A DNA stretch of 64,000 nucleotides from Antedon mediterranea (lineage: Eukaryota > Echinodermata > Crinoidea > Comatulida > Antedonidae), in contig NC_092676.1 of assembly GCF_964355755.1 (NCBI RefSeq), positions 15,484,288 through 15,548,287 on the forward strand, given 5' to 3'. Positions 37,801 to 52,800 of the stretch are shown here, piece after piece; position 1 is the first letter of the stretch, and each line of letters starts with the position of its first letter. The notes under the pieces are model-generated. The model searched no databases. It was given only the letters and a program-made list of their open reading frames with translations, and was not told the DNA's origin. Both the position numbers and the translations under genes were made by a program.

Positions 37801-40800
37801 AGTTGAAATATAAGCCTATTATACATTATGCAAGACTGAGTGAAACTAATGTGTGATATTTTAGTCGCGTGCAAGCGCGACTCTGCAGCTCACTATGCCG
37901 GTATGTTGGTCGGTCAGTCGGTAAACACTCAAAAAAAGATATACCTTTTTAAATAAAATGAGTTTTAATTGAAAAAATGAATATAGTAATTAAATTAAAC
38001 AATAGAGATATGAGATGACTGTTAACTATTATTACAATAGTGTCACAATTGTTATTAGTGTTTAATTTCACGATGATTAAAAAACGTTAAAAATGTAATA
38101 AAGTGAATGTTTATTTAACATCGTAAGGAAGTCTCCAAGCTTTCACATCGGTCTAGTATTCAGGTATTTTATAAATTCATTTTCGACTCATATTATCTTT
38201 TTTTTTTGCTCTGTTTACAAACTTGAGAAACTATTCCACTGAGAATTATCTCAAACAACATGTTGCAATTGAGAAGGTCACCTGTGGGAATGATTTGCAT
38301 CCTCAAAGTAATTAACTGTTCATTTAGACCTGACATAGCACAAACTCGCTGCTAATTATGTACATGAAAATATTGACGAATTTAAAGGGCATAGTTCAAG
38401 TTATATAAGTATTATTTTAGGTTGTATGTCTCACATTTTTGGGGGATATCACTTTTATTTTTTATGTAGAAAAAATGTAAACAAACACTCACAATATTCA
38501 GAACAAAATAATGTGAAAAATAAAAATGTGTTAAAAATAACCTTGAGAAAAAGTTATACGATTTATGGAAATGGGGCACACGTTGCTGCTCAAAAATCAT
38601 GATTAAAATTAACTAAAACATGAAGTCAATAAAACATTGTTTTGAACTACAATTCAAAGTAATTATATTATAATGTCATTATTCGGTTATATTCGGTGGC
38701 ACGATTAGGGCTATATTTTCTTTAAAACAATGCGTTACTATTTGCTGATTGAAACTATAAAAGTGCTTATTACAGCATTTATCACTGCCCCAACAAATGT
38801 TACGTTAATCACCATTAAACTAAATGAGTTTTATTTGCAATTTACTTTTTAAGCGACATGCGGAATTTATTACCAGAGACCAATAAATAAATCGCCTTTA
38901 GTTTATTAGTACTTTACGGTAAATCGCATTCAATACTACTAGATTTTATGATCTAAAGACAATTTCAGTTTTAATATTATTTAAGATAGGTAAACTGTTT
39001 ACAATTTGTGTGTAAACGATTTATTTATTTATTCTGCATGTGATAACATGTTTAGTGTCCCAGTACTGATTTTTTTTAATGGATCATGGATACGCATAAT
39101 CTACATTATGTAGGAAAAACATAAAAAGGTACAAAAGCATTCAAAATAAGATATAAAATATTAATTTTTAAAATAAAAATGGTTCAATAAAAAGCAAAAG
39201 ATGTGAAATAAAAAAAAAAAGTTGTAAAGACAATTCATTGAATTTAGTTTGGAAATAGTGTATTTACTTCGTGTGTCACTAGAAATTGCAATGAAACATA
39301 ATCGACGATGATGCAACAAAGATATAGTATAATGAACGACGACGCAATACGTTTTTGTTCTTTTACCAAATAAGACCTTGGAGTAGGAAAGGACGTTCGT
39401 AACCATATGAAGTAAACTAAAAAGGTAAAAGTGACAGATTAAAAAAGATCAATTGAAATAAAAATGATATTGATTCATAAAACGTTATTTAGGTGTTGTT
39501 GTCAACGTTTAGTTACTATTTTACCTAAATGGTCTGTATGTTGTTGATATTGAATCGCCAATACTTATTATCAAACATTTCCTACTCAATAGATTTAGAA
39601 TTTCCTGATCTTAACATGTTTTATCTTCTATGCATTATTGTTTGGCTAAACGATTCGACTCCATAAAGTGAGAATATTAATTGTAATTCCGGATTAAAAA
39701 CATAAATAAAAATGTTGGAAAAATAACGAAATTGTATATGATCTCGATTTTACTTTATATATTTTCTGAATTTATAATTAGTAGGCAATATAAAATCTAA
39801 AATACCTTTTTTATTCTGAAAATTAGAAATTACGGTAACATAATGATCGCTGGATCCTTTATTATCTATTTATTATTATCAAAAATAAAAAAGAACCGCC
39901 ATTAGCAGGTCGTGGGTATAATTACTTTCTTGTATTCAAATCAACAGTCAATATCCGATACAATAAATAATATAGGCACCTCACACTAGGTAACGTATTG
40001 TTTATATTTCATATACACGGATTAAAGACGATACAATTGTGACAGCAGGCGTTAAATGCTAATTTGAAACCTTGAACTGTTTTTAGATAGCTTTTCGAAG
40101 ATAAGGTTTGCCTCATTCCAATACAAAAGTAATTTGAATGATAGACATGTGTGTAACGAGAATCATAAAGCTCTATTTGAATAAGACACTATATGAATAC
40201 AGCATATACATAACATATATTAATTTTTAAAATTTGAAGAAAAAATGTAATTTGAAATTGTACATATATGTTACAATAATTAAAGGCTGATTAATAATCT
40301 CTCTATTTTATGTATTTGAAATATGTTTTAATTCAATTAAAAGTCAAAATCTTTATTTTTATTAGACTGGTCTGTTGGGCGAGACATGCCTAAATAATGC
40401 AACTTTTTTTAATATATATATAATCTTAAACAATTCTTACGAAATATTATTATAAACCTAAATTGTCATTTTTAATATGTTATAGGCCTAATATAATAAT
40501 ATAATTACTATGATGATTGAATTAAATAAAAACATGATTATTAACTTGAATAAACACTATATAAACCAATTTTCACACAGCTATAGGAATGTTTACAGTT
40601 ATTTACAAACACTTGAAAGAGAAATGATAACATTTGTGGTTTCCACTATAAAAAGAAAGGTTATAAATTAGAGAATACATTATATTTAACGTACCAATTA
40701 ACCATGAACAACAACAACATAATGTTTTTGTAACTTTTTACACAAATTTGTGAATTAAGATTGCACGGTTTTCAGAGTACAACAGGCCTAGATAATCAGT

Positions 40801-43800
40801 ATTCCCTACACTTTCAATGACATGGAGTTGTCTCTCCCAAGATGTGGTATGGCAGGCTTACTGTACTGTACAGTATTAAATAAGCCTACGTTTGATCCTT
40901 TAATGTAGTATATTCTAGATTTATTTATCTATTATGGACTGCTACAGTATGTATCCAAGATGTACTAAAGATCAAACCATCTTAAGCTAATCGGATCGAC
41001 TGTTCATTCATGACTTACTCTGTCCCCATAGGACTCTATACGAAAATACATGCGCCATCGAGATTTTGTAAATTAAATAATTTCCCGGGGGAAAATACGA
41101 TTAGCTGCGGTCGGCGATCGGTGTTGTCTTCTGAAAGGTTATTGGGACGATAATTACAAATTGGAGTGGATTAAATGACCTGGCTTAAGAAATTTAATCA
41201 CATTTCAAATTAAAATTATAGGAATGTTTAGACTATTGCATAGAAAGAAAACATATGATCAGTGAATAGTGTGACTGTAATGAGCAATTCATTGCTGATC
41301 CTGCCGGTTGTCATGTTACTACTGATACTTTGTGCATTTAACCATATTTAATATTATTATTGTTGTTTCTGCCTTGCAATGTTATATATACTAAAGCGAT
41401 GGGGAGAGGGGAGTCTCATCCCTTTGCACAAACATATTATCCTCGAAATAATTATTTGTATTTAAATCAAGTGCTCTTTTGTATATTAGCCTGTTATCTC
41501 TATATATTCAACAACTGAAACCGTGTAGCCAACCCATAAGCCACCGGCTGATTGGAAGTTACATGTTATAAACACAGAAACATAAAGCAACATGTGAATG
41601 ATATAATAAACTTTACCCAAGAAACCACCTGAAAGAAAGTGGTATGTTATAAACCAAGAAACAAAAGCAACCAGTCTGCTGAACGTGGTATGTCAAACCT
41701 AGAAGCAACCACCCGGATAAAAGTGGTATGTTATAACATTAGAAGAAACCAGCCTGGTGAAAGTGGTATGTTATAGGACTAAACCTAGAAGCAACCAGTC
41801 GGATGAAAGTGGTATGTAATAAACCTAAAAGCAACCAGCCCGGTGAAAGTGGTATGTTATAGGACTAAACCTAGAAGCAACCAGTCGGATGAAAGTGGTA
41901 TGTAATAAACCTAAAAGCAACCAGCCTGGTGATAGTGGTATGTTATGAACCTAGAAGCAACCAGCCTGGTGAACGTGGTATGTAATAAACCTAGAAGCAG
42001 CCAGCCTGGTGAAAGTGGTATGTAATAAACCTAGAGGCAACCAGTCGGGTGAAAGTGGTATGTAATAAACCTAGAAGCAACCAGCCTGGTGAAAGTGGTA
42101 TGTAATAAACCTAGAAGCAACCAGCCTGGTGAAAGTGGTATGTAATAAACCTAGAAGCAACCAGCCTGGTGAAAGTGGTAGGTAATAAACCTAGAAGCAA
42201 CCAGTCGGGTGAAACTGGTAGGTAATAAACCTAGAAGCAACCAGCCGGGTGAAAGTGGTATGTAATAAACCTAGAAGCAACCAGTCGGGTGAAAGTGGTA
42301 TGTTATGAACCTAGAAGAAACCAGCCTGGTGAAAGTGGTATGTAATAAACCTAGAAGCAACCAGCCGGGTGAAAGTGGTAGGTAATAAACCTAGAAGCAA
42401 CCAGCCGGGTGAAATTGGTATGTAATAAACCTAGAAGCAACCAGTCGGGTGAAAGTGGTAGGTAATAAACCTAGAAGCAACCAGTCGGATGAAAGTGGTA
42501 TGTAATAAACCTAGAAGCAACCAGTCGGGTGAAAGTGGTATGTAATAAACCTAGAAGCAACCAGCCTGGTGAAAGTGGTATGTAATAAACCTAGAAGCAA
42601 CCAGCCGGGTGAAAGTGGTATGTAATAAACCTAGAAGCAACCAGTCGGGTGAAAGTGGTATGTAATATACCTAAAAAGCAACCAGCCTCGTGAAAGTGGT
42701 ATGTAATAAACCTAGAAGCAACCAGCCTGGTGAAAGTGGTATGTTATGAACCTAGAAGAAACCAGCCTGGTGAAAGTGGTATGTAATAAACCTAGAAGCA
42801 ACCAGCCTGGTGAAAGTGGTAGGTAATAAACCTAGAAGCAACCAGCCTGGTAAAAGGGATATGTAATAAACCTAGAAGCAACCAGCCTGATGAAAGTGGT
42901 ATGTAATTAACATATAAGCAACCAGTCGGATGAAAGTGGTATGTAATAAACATAGAAGCAACCAGTCGGGTGAAAGTGGTATGTAATAAACCTAGAAGCA
43001 AACAGCCGGGTAAAAGTGGTATGTAATAAACCTAGAAGCAACCAGTCGGGTGAAAGTGGTAGGTAATAAACATATAAGCAACCAGTCGGATGAAAGTGGT
43101 ATGTAATAAACATAGAAGCAACCAGTCGGGTGAAAGTGGTATGTAATAAACCTAGAAGCAACCAGCCGGGTGAAAGTGGTATGTAATAAACCTAGAAGCA
43201 ACCAGCCGGGTGAAAGTGGTAGGTAATAAACCTAGAAGCAACCAGCCGGGTGAAAGTGGTATGTAATAAACCTAGAAGCAACCAGCCGGGTGAAAGTGGT
43301 ATGTAATAAACCTAGAAGCAACCAGTCGGGTGAAAGTGGTATGTAATAAACCTAGAAGCAACCAGTCGGGTGAAAGTGGTATGTAATAAACCTAGAAGCA
43401 ACCAGCCGGGTGAAAGTGGTATGTAATAAACCTAGAAGCAACCAGTTGGGTGAAAGTGGTATGTAATAAACCTAGAAGCAACCAGCCGGGTGAAAGTGGT
43501 ATGTAATAAACCTAGAAGCAACCAGCCTGGTGAAAGTGATATGTAATCAACCTATAAGCAACCAGTCGGGTGAAAGTGGTATGTAATAAACCTAGAAGCA
43601 ACCAGTTGGGTGAAAGTGGTATGTAATAAACCTAGAAGCAACCAGTTGGGTGAAAGTGGTATGTAATAAACCTAGAAGCAACCAGCCTGGTGAAAGTGGT
43701 ATGTAATAAACCTATAAGCAACCAGTCGGGTGAAAGTGGTATGTAATAAACATAGAAGCAACCTGCCGGGTGAAAGTGGTATGTTATGAACCTATAAGCA

Positions 43801-46800
43801 ACCTGCCGGGTGAAAGTGGTATGTTATAAACCTAGAAGCAACCAGCCTGGTGAAAGTGGTATGTAATAAACCTAGAAGCAACCAGTTGGGTGAAAGTGGT
43901 ATGTAATAAACCTAGAAGCAACCAGTCGGGTGAAAGTGGTATGTAATAAACCTAGAAGCAACCAGCCTGGTGAAAGTGGTATGTAATAAACCTAGAAGCA
44001 ACCAGTTGGGTGAAAGTGGTATGTAATAAACCTAGAAGCAACCAGTCGGGTGAAAGTGGTATGTAATAAACCTAGAAGCAACCGGCCGGGTGAAAGTGGT
44101 AGGTAATAAACCTAGAAGCAACCTGCCGGGTGAAAGTGGTATGTAATAAACCTAGAAGCAACCAGCCTGGTGAAAGTGGTATGTAATAAACCTAGAAGCA
44201 ACCTGCCGGGTAAAAGTGGTATGTAATAAACCTAGAAGCAACCAGTCTGGTGAAAGTGGTATGTAATAAACATAAAAGCAACCAGCCTGGTGAAGTGGTA
44301 TGTTATAACATTAGAAGGAAGCAGCCTGGTGAAAGTGGTATATTATATACTTATAAGGATCCAGCCTGGTGAAAGTGGAATGGCCTAAATCTAGAAGCAA
44401 CCAGCCTGATTAAAGTTTTATGTTATAAACTTAGAAGCAACCTAGAGGTAAAAGTGGTATGTTAAAAACTTAGAAGGAGCCAGACAGGTGAAAGTAGTAT
44501 GTTATAAACCCAAACAGAAATGATGCAGCGAGTGAAAGCTGTGTAGAATAAAACCATTCGAAGCATCCAGGAGAAACCTAATTGGATAATCCCAGAAATA
44601 TAACACAGAAGCAAGCAGAAAGTGATACTCGTGGTAAACCCAGATGCAATCAACTGGTAATAATGTAATTGTGGAAACCCAAAATTATGACAATGGTATA
44701 CATTTAAGAAGCAACCATCGATGAATAAAGCACCCAACAAGGTGACAATTGAAAGAGCTATGGTTAATTGATGTTAACAAATCAAGACTGGGATGACCAG
44801 ATCTCACCTTGTCATGTCTCCTAACGGCACATGGATCCCGTATTCTGATAATTCATACGGGCCACTCTGTATTTATTTTCTAATATTCAAGTTTTATTAT
44901 TTCATTCTGTCATCTTTCTCTTCAACAAAACTTGCAGGAATTCGAAACATCGAGTGAAGATTAAAGTTATTATTAGACTTAGACTAATGAGATGGTGATT
45001 TACGACAAACAATTTCATTTATTGAGATTATTGCTTATTATCGCATACTAAACAAAACATTCTTTGCAAATTTTCTTTTCTATAATTTTCACGACATGCA
45101 GTCGGTTTGCAATTAAAATAAATCATTCTCTTTCTTTATTTCAGAATTCCGTAAGCCTTATCTGTGAAGTACCAACACATCACGCATTGAATAAATTTGA
45201 ATACACACGACTATTTGGCACCTACACTCATTAATGCATTGACCTATATTGAAATAGTTGAATTCAAAAGCAATATTCGTTATTATTTTTACCAATTAGT
45301 TTTACTTTACGGTCAAATTGTTTCACTTTCATACAAGAAATATATGGCATGCCACTAACCTAACGTGAAACCTTTTTTAAATTAAGCATTACGAGACAGT
45401 TTAGGTGGGCGAAGTTTTCCAATTGTTCTTTTTTATATAGTGTACAATATTGGATTGAGATTTTATATTTTCTATCGATTGACAACATTAATTAATTAAT
45501 TATGGTTTAATTAAGGTTGAGTTGGAAAATAACAATGCCCAGACCATCGATAATTGGACTGGGATGGCTGACGAGAGAGTTCTAATGCATATCTAGCAAA
45601 GTCGTTCTCTTAAAACTTGTTTTTCCATTTCATTTGCGTATTATAAAATATCCAAAGACCTTTTGTTGATTTGATTTGATTGTGTGCCTAAAGTGTATTA
45701 GGCCTGCCGTGTACTATCTAAAGTTCCCGTATGTGAAATCGAAATGATATTATTGCTCTTTTTCTGCTTTTTAGGAAAGTTGTTTCATTTTCTTTACCAG
45801 GTTATGTATCTGAAGGTCATGTTCTATTCAGGAAGCAAGACCAAGCCAATTTAAAGGTCACGTTCAGGTGTAGTTATTTACTCGGGTAAGTTGACATTGC
45901 TAACTTTAGTGCATACCGACTTACCCGGGTAAGTTGACTTCATTGCTAACTTCAGTGAATACCGATTTACCCGGGTAAACTAAGAAGCAGTTTCTCAAAC
46001 TCCAGTGTATTATTAGGCTTATATGGGGGACCCAATGAGGGTCGTTGATTGGCTGGTTGGTTCTGATGTTAATAGAAGTAGGCCTACCAATCTTAATACA
46101 TAAATAAGTTGTAGTATAAAGTGGATTATTGTAAAAGAACCGTAGCTACCTATATACATTAGAAAGCATTTAATATATCATAAATTGATTAGCAAGACTA
46201 GTTACTATAACATAATATTGAATATGTATACACTATATGATAAATGATACCTACAAAATCACGCACTGGAAATTCTAGTATTAATTTATTTCTAATCATG
46301 TCATAGAATAATTGTTGACAAGAGTGTTCATTAAAACCACGTGATTTGCATCGCTTCGTTCTATATACTTTTATAGAGGTATTAATACAAAGCTGGCTTG
46401 CGTTTTGATGGATCTGTACAATGTCAAATTTAAAAGGTAATGCATATTTTAATTATTGTATTTTAGTGTATTTCTTACACAATACTTTTAACTTATTTTA
46501 GCTGATGGTCGATGTTTGTTTCCTAAACTTACCAGCCGATTATCGTCAGTGTCTTTTATAGGGACAATAAACTGCGAGTCTGAGATATTTCATATCAAGG
46601 GACGGCAACATGTTCATCCATAACACATATATTCATTTTTAGTGTATTTGAAAAAGAGACTCTATACAGAATGTATACCCATTTGAGACAAGAAACTGCA
46701 CGGACTATATTGTATCTTTACATAATACCGTACAATATTCGGGTTGAATTTGATATTAAAGTGCTATTGTTTGTTATTGTATTTCTATTGCAATGAATAC

Positions 46801-49800
46801 GATTATAATCAGATTACATAACGAAATAAGCAAATTGGCATATTGTTTTTCATTTGCTCACTTAATTGGGCTTTACGAGTTAAACCTGAAATCAATATTT
46901 CTGTTATAAATGACCGTGAATTGACTTAAGGATTCGCTGTTTCCATTGCACATTATCTCAGACAATTATTCATTAAACAAATTCATATAAATAAATTATG
47001 ATATTATCATTAAAAATATTTTCATCTGAACGATTACAGAAAGTTTGCACTTTATCCGCATAAAATCTACATAACTCTGAAGAAAATACCATAAAATACT
47101 ACAGAACTATTTAAAGCAATTGATGTTTGTTTTGTCCGGTTCTACATGTGAAATATGACAGACCTACATTCGGTTTTTATCGTGATCAATTATTGATGTT
47201 TGGACTGCAGTTATGTCGTATTTACATGGAGTATATTCGCTGACGAGGACTTGTTTGCGCTTGACATGAGAGAAGTAATAAATTGCTATACATAAACATC
47301 CCGAAGGAGTGCAAATCGACTTACTCGGAAGGCATAGGCATACTATTTGCATTTAGTGATTAAAAACCAAAGGTTATCAAATAGTAGTTAAATTCAAAAG
47401 GGAGATGATCATAAAATCGGCAGCTTCTTCCAAATCGAAACCAATCCGATTCGTTTCCGTTCGGAATCAAACCAAGGGCATCGATTGATCATGTGTTAAT
47501 ATCTTGAGGATAAGTTTTCACAGTGGTGGAAAGAATGCCGAAATATTGTATCTCTCGTATCATTCGACAATGACGTAATGATGGCTTAATGTTGTCGACG
47601 TTAACAAGATTTTTTCTTATGACAAAAGACAACACCAGACGTGAAATACGGTACTTTTTGTATGTAGAACATCCTAAGTGTTTGTCCGTTGCCACCTTTA
47701 AGAACAGTGATTGAGAAAGAAAGAAAAAAGACACAAAAACTTGGTCACAGATAAGTAAATTGATAAATCTATTTGTAACAATCGTAGCATGTTACCATGC
47801 TGATATTATTGACCAAAACAAACAATTTGTACGAACAAATCAATTGACCAAGACATACAACTCGGAAATACATTGCCAACCATACTGTCACTCGAATACA
47901 CAAGGAAAGTTTTAGGTACCAAAGACGTCCTTCTCAGTGTTTCAACGCCCGTGTTGTTCGTTTTTTTGTGGTTTTACTAATGAACGTATTAAATATGTTA
48001 TTTTATACAGTTATACTATTTTCAGTATGTCTTTTTATCTCAAAATATCCAAGCACACTTCGTCTCATTTTACTTTCTACGTCTCTGGAGCCACTAGGTA
48101 ATCCCTTACTTTCATAGGTAATTGGATCGAATTAATGAAGCAGGACCGATCTACTTCCACTATGCATGAATCCAATATGCACTATCAATATATAATTAAT
48201 GAATTGGTAGACTCGGTTTGAATCTAGGGATTAAATAAATTGCAACGTATGAGATAACGTTTGAATAAGGTGTCTGACTAATACTCTAGGCATGATAGTG
48301 ATGATGAAAATGACGATAACACTTTCAATTGAAAAGAAAATGATGAAGATAATATTGATTTTGTATGGATGGCGAATACGAAAATAATAATAATTTTAAA
48401 AAAGATAATTTGTGATGATACTGACAAGGACGTGTGAGTATTATGGTACCCTTTCGATGACGACCAAGCTGTTTTGTGGTCAGTATTGTATTTATAGTTA
48501 TCAGAAAACGGACGGAAGTAAATTTAATTGAGGTTTTCAAATTATAAGATTTCCCGACGTATTCGTCACATCGAACGAATAATAAAAATATTAATATTTA
48601 TGAATTAATAGATTGTTGAGCTATAATATTGTTTGTGTATTATTCACTGCGATTATTTAAGCCTTTTAGGTATCGGAATTACCAAGGTTCGCTTTTAGGA
48701 GCCTATTAACACATTTATGTGGAATTACTTATAAATATTACAATATGATGAAGTTTATTGTAAGTGGTAAAACGTGACAGTCTGTGACATAATTGATGCG
48801 TCGTTTCTACCGAGTCTCTATGTCAACCGTATCATCATATTATTTCTTGTTGGGTGCCTTTTTTTGGTTAATATTTTATTACCTGTTTACTATAGGCCTA
48901 TATTCATTTATTCTAATACTCAAATTGCTGTTATGAGTACAAAATAAAATACAAAAACAATCTGCTAGTGGGTACAAATAAAAACACTGACTGAAAGAGT
49001 AGCATTGGTATTCTGATAAGATATATAGAGGTTTTATAATTATAATGCATGCAAGTCTAATAGAAAAGATCATGGTTTAGGAGCAACACTGAAAACTGAG
49101 TAGGCCTAACACTGAATAAAGGAATACCCGATAGCAAATAGCTGGTCAACTCTAAAGCTAAAACACATAAAATGCATAGTTCTAATAATGTTTTTATGGA
49201 GAAAACAAGATTTTTAGAAAATTAGTTTAAGAAACTTTACAACATTTCAGACCTCATACAAATATTCAGTATATACAAAATAAAGATATTTGGTCATAAA
49301 TTCTAAAAATGGAAAAGGTGAAATAAACCATCAAGCACAAAATTGAGAATTCAATATGTAATTGTAAAGATCTACAAAGATGAGAAATTTAGATTTTACC
49401 GATACTAACTATAAATGTCCTAACATAAACTTTCGTGCTATTTCTCTTTCTTCATCAACATGTTATCGCGCTGAACAGTACTGTTTGATGTACATCACGT
49501 ATAAAAAAAAGAACAAGCTATTTTATCTCAATCAGTTGTCCTTTGGGTATTTCGTTTAGTAAAAGTTGTTCATTCAAGTTATTTTTTCTTCATTTAACAA
49601 CATTTCCTTTATTTGTAAGACTACCATGGCAACATACTTAGGTAAATGTAAGTTGGTTGTTATTGGTCGAAAGTAAGTAACCTAATTTCTCGACCACCCT
49701 GTGTATTATAATTCAATAACTGCTCTCTATTGCACCAGGAAGTAATTTCTGGAAGATAACGATTGAGCGAACAAATACATTTAAATCCCGTTAAGTGCAA

Positions 49801-52800
49801 ATTAGGTACTTACTGTGGATGAGTTTGAGCATTTACCGATAATGCTTAGCCAATTTAGTGCACATTTCCATTCTTAGTATATGTTATCTACATATTGTTT
49901 TTAAACAGGCTTAAGAAGAGTACCGTACTTTAGCCGAACCATACGACTATTAATGTCCAAAGAATAGATAGCATTTTATATTCTGTTTAAGTTGTCCCTT
50001 TTTGTGTACAATCTGCATGTGCTGTCTATTGATTTATGTTACCATTGGGATATTGTTAAGTTGCTTCATAAAAGGACAATCATTAAACGCAATGAAAACC
50101 AAAAGGTCTCAAATTGTTATATTTCTTTGAAAATAATAATAAAGTATTGTTTTTATTTTTCTATCTATATTTCTGATATGATTTATTGCGTGTTTTATTT
50201 GTATGTGGCATCGTAAATAATAGAAGATGTTCTCTATGAGATAGATTATCTTTCAGTTGACTAGATTACAACGAGGTAATGTCATACGAGTCGTCTACTT
50301 GTTAATAAATCTGAATTTATTACAATTGCGGATGTTTAATCATATTAATATACAAACTTGTTTTAAATTCTCCAATATCTGTCAAAAACAAACACATAAC
50401 ATGTAAACAATTTTTTTTTTCAAAATGTAATTATTTTGAATTCTAATAAAAACAATGCAGGTGTTTTGGTGACCAAAGTGATACAGGTAATACCTGCCTA
50501 TTTCAAGAGAGGGATTTAAATGTCCAAATCATTTAAAAGTATTGGCAATTATGAAATCGATCAACGTTAATAAACGTTCTGTTTGAAAAGAAATTAATTA
50601 ATTGGTTTAAAATGCGTTATAATAATTCGGTAAGGTTCATTTGTGTTGATATTATATTTCATAATGATGGAATGTATGGAGACATGAAAGTAGCAATAGT
50701 TACCGTATTAAGAACAAGAATATGACAAATATGGGCAGTTTGTGTTGTGGTATTAATCATATTATTTTGTAATGTCTTGAATCTTGAATATAAATGATAT
50801 TAAATTAGCTGATTAAGCAGTTATTTTAACTTTGATTATTTAACTTTACGATGAGTATACACTATCAGCATCACTGAACAGCACTATGTAATTAACTCTT
50901 TTAAGATTCTTGTCTATCGAACATTCATGGAGTAATAACGATCGCAATCTTAATGAATAAAATATTTGATTTCCCCGAAGCACCCAAACTGAGTAAAAAA
51001 GTTAATTATTTATAAAGAACTTCACTTTTATCCAGTTATGAATAATGTATGAACGTTAAAGTCACGTAATTATGGAATATTGTATTTCAAAGTACTTCAT
51101 GAAATGTATCAATTTTACACCGTCGTAGGCTGTTAGAGGCTACTTATAATAAATGTCGTTCATGCCTTAAGTAAGGTATACTTAATTGGTAACAATAGTC
51201 TTAATTAAGTAAACTATATCAAATATGAATAATTAGTGTACACTTTAAATTACATTGCCTTCGAGTCTCCATTTAAAGTAACTAAATAATTGTAACAATT
51301 ATCTAAACCAGTTTTTAAAAACAAAAATAAGCTACAGTATTCAAATTTGACAATGACATTGTGTTTTACCAACACCTCAGCAATCTTATAATACGTGCCA
51401 TCATGCAGAACTACGGATAAAATGCAATCTTTACTAATTTGAATTTGTTGCCCGAACGTGTGTGTCTGAACCAAGTGACTAAAAGTAATATTAAAAATTA
51501 GATGTGTCATTGCACGGTTGTTCTGGACCAAAGAGCTACTGTATTTGTCCAGGAATCTTCCCTGATTTGTCCATTATTCTCGAATAATAACGCGCGCGCA
51601 CTTCATTGCTGATTTCGGTTTGACCACCCTTCTTGGTATGCCTACTGTATCTTTATACATATGTAAAAGTTCTATGATACAAAATTACATCTTTATCATG
51701 GGAATGATTTTAAAGTTATATAAAAACAATATTAAAAGTGACACTGTATTTTTGGAATTGACTATGATACTAAAATTACTATACCTACAGCAACTATGAC
51801 AATTACCTGCATAAGAACATTGATCTGCTAGTTTCACAGGTTTGTGTTAATTTTGTGTAAATAATGCCCCATGGTTGAATGTTGAATCATATTTCGATTT
51901 GTACTACAGTACATTGATATGGGGATGGAAGAAATACATTTGAGCATATGAAATGTCTGCTTTTCAACCATGTAGTGTTTGAGTCTAAAGCGTGAATTGC
52001 CGCCAGTCAGTAGGCCTATTAGTCCTTAACCGTGTGTTATATCCTACGCATTTTAAACATAATCGGTTGCCGGTTTTTCCGCATCATGTGAGATAGATAC
52101 AATTTTTATAACCTTGATAGTATTTGCTGTATAAATATACCCACATAAGGAGATTACAACTAAAGCTGGGCACTGTAGACCTATTGTAATTTAAAAAAAA
52201 ATACTATTATATAACTATAACATTTTTGGAAAAAACCCAACCACAATGTTAGCAATTATTAAATAATATATGAATGTGAATGACAAATTTAAAGGACCAC
52301 TGTTCTTACAAGACTTTTATTTTTTTGGTGGCGATTTCATTTATCAAATGTCTTTTTCGATCACCTACCTCTTCTACATTTATATATCTAAGCTAAAAAA
52401 AGAATTGGTACCAGGTCTTATAAAATTCATCTTAGCCATCCGCAGTAATGGAGAAGATTGGAAGGTGTCAATAATCGGCAAGATACGTTTGTAACCATTA
52501 TTACTGATTCTACGTTTACAAAATAGGTCATGTATTCGAGTTTAGAACACATTGATACAAGATCACATCGTCTTAAAATCTGAATAATGTTTTATTTATA
52601 CGTTCAATGAAATGCTGATTTTAAGTTCGTGTTGCAAAATCTAGTGCGGAATATCTGTTTAGAATACTACTGTATAAAATCAAATCGTGTGTAAGACACT
52701 CTATCCGGCCAGTTGCTACGGGATATATCATTCAAGGTACGGATTCGTTTATAGTTACGGAATAGAGACTACATTGTACAAGTACGCTGATTGACACACG

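Noticed and set aside
38385-38440. TTTAAAGGGCATAGTTCA as the end of another TTAA transposon
   Set aside because: No matching inverted end was found within the following kilobases.
41520-44740. Possible CRISPR-like array
   Set aside because: Units are contiguous 40-bp tandem repeats without unique spacers, in a eukaryotic intron.
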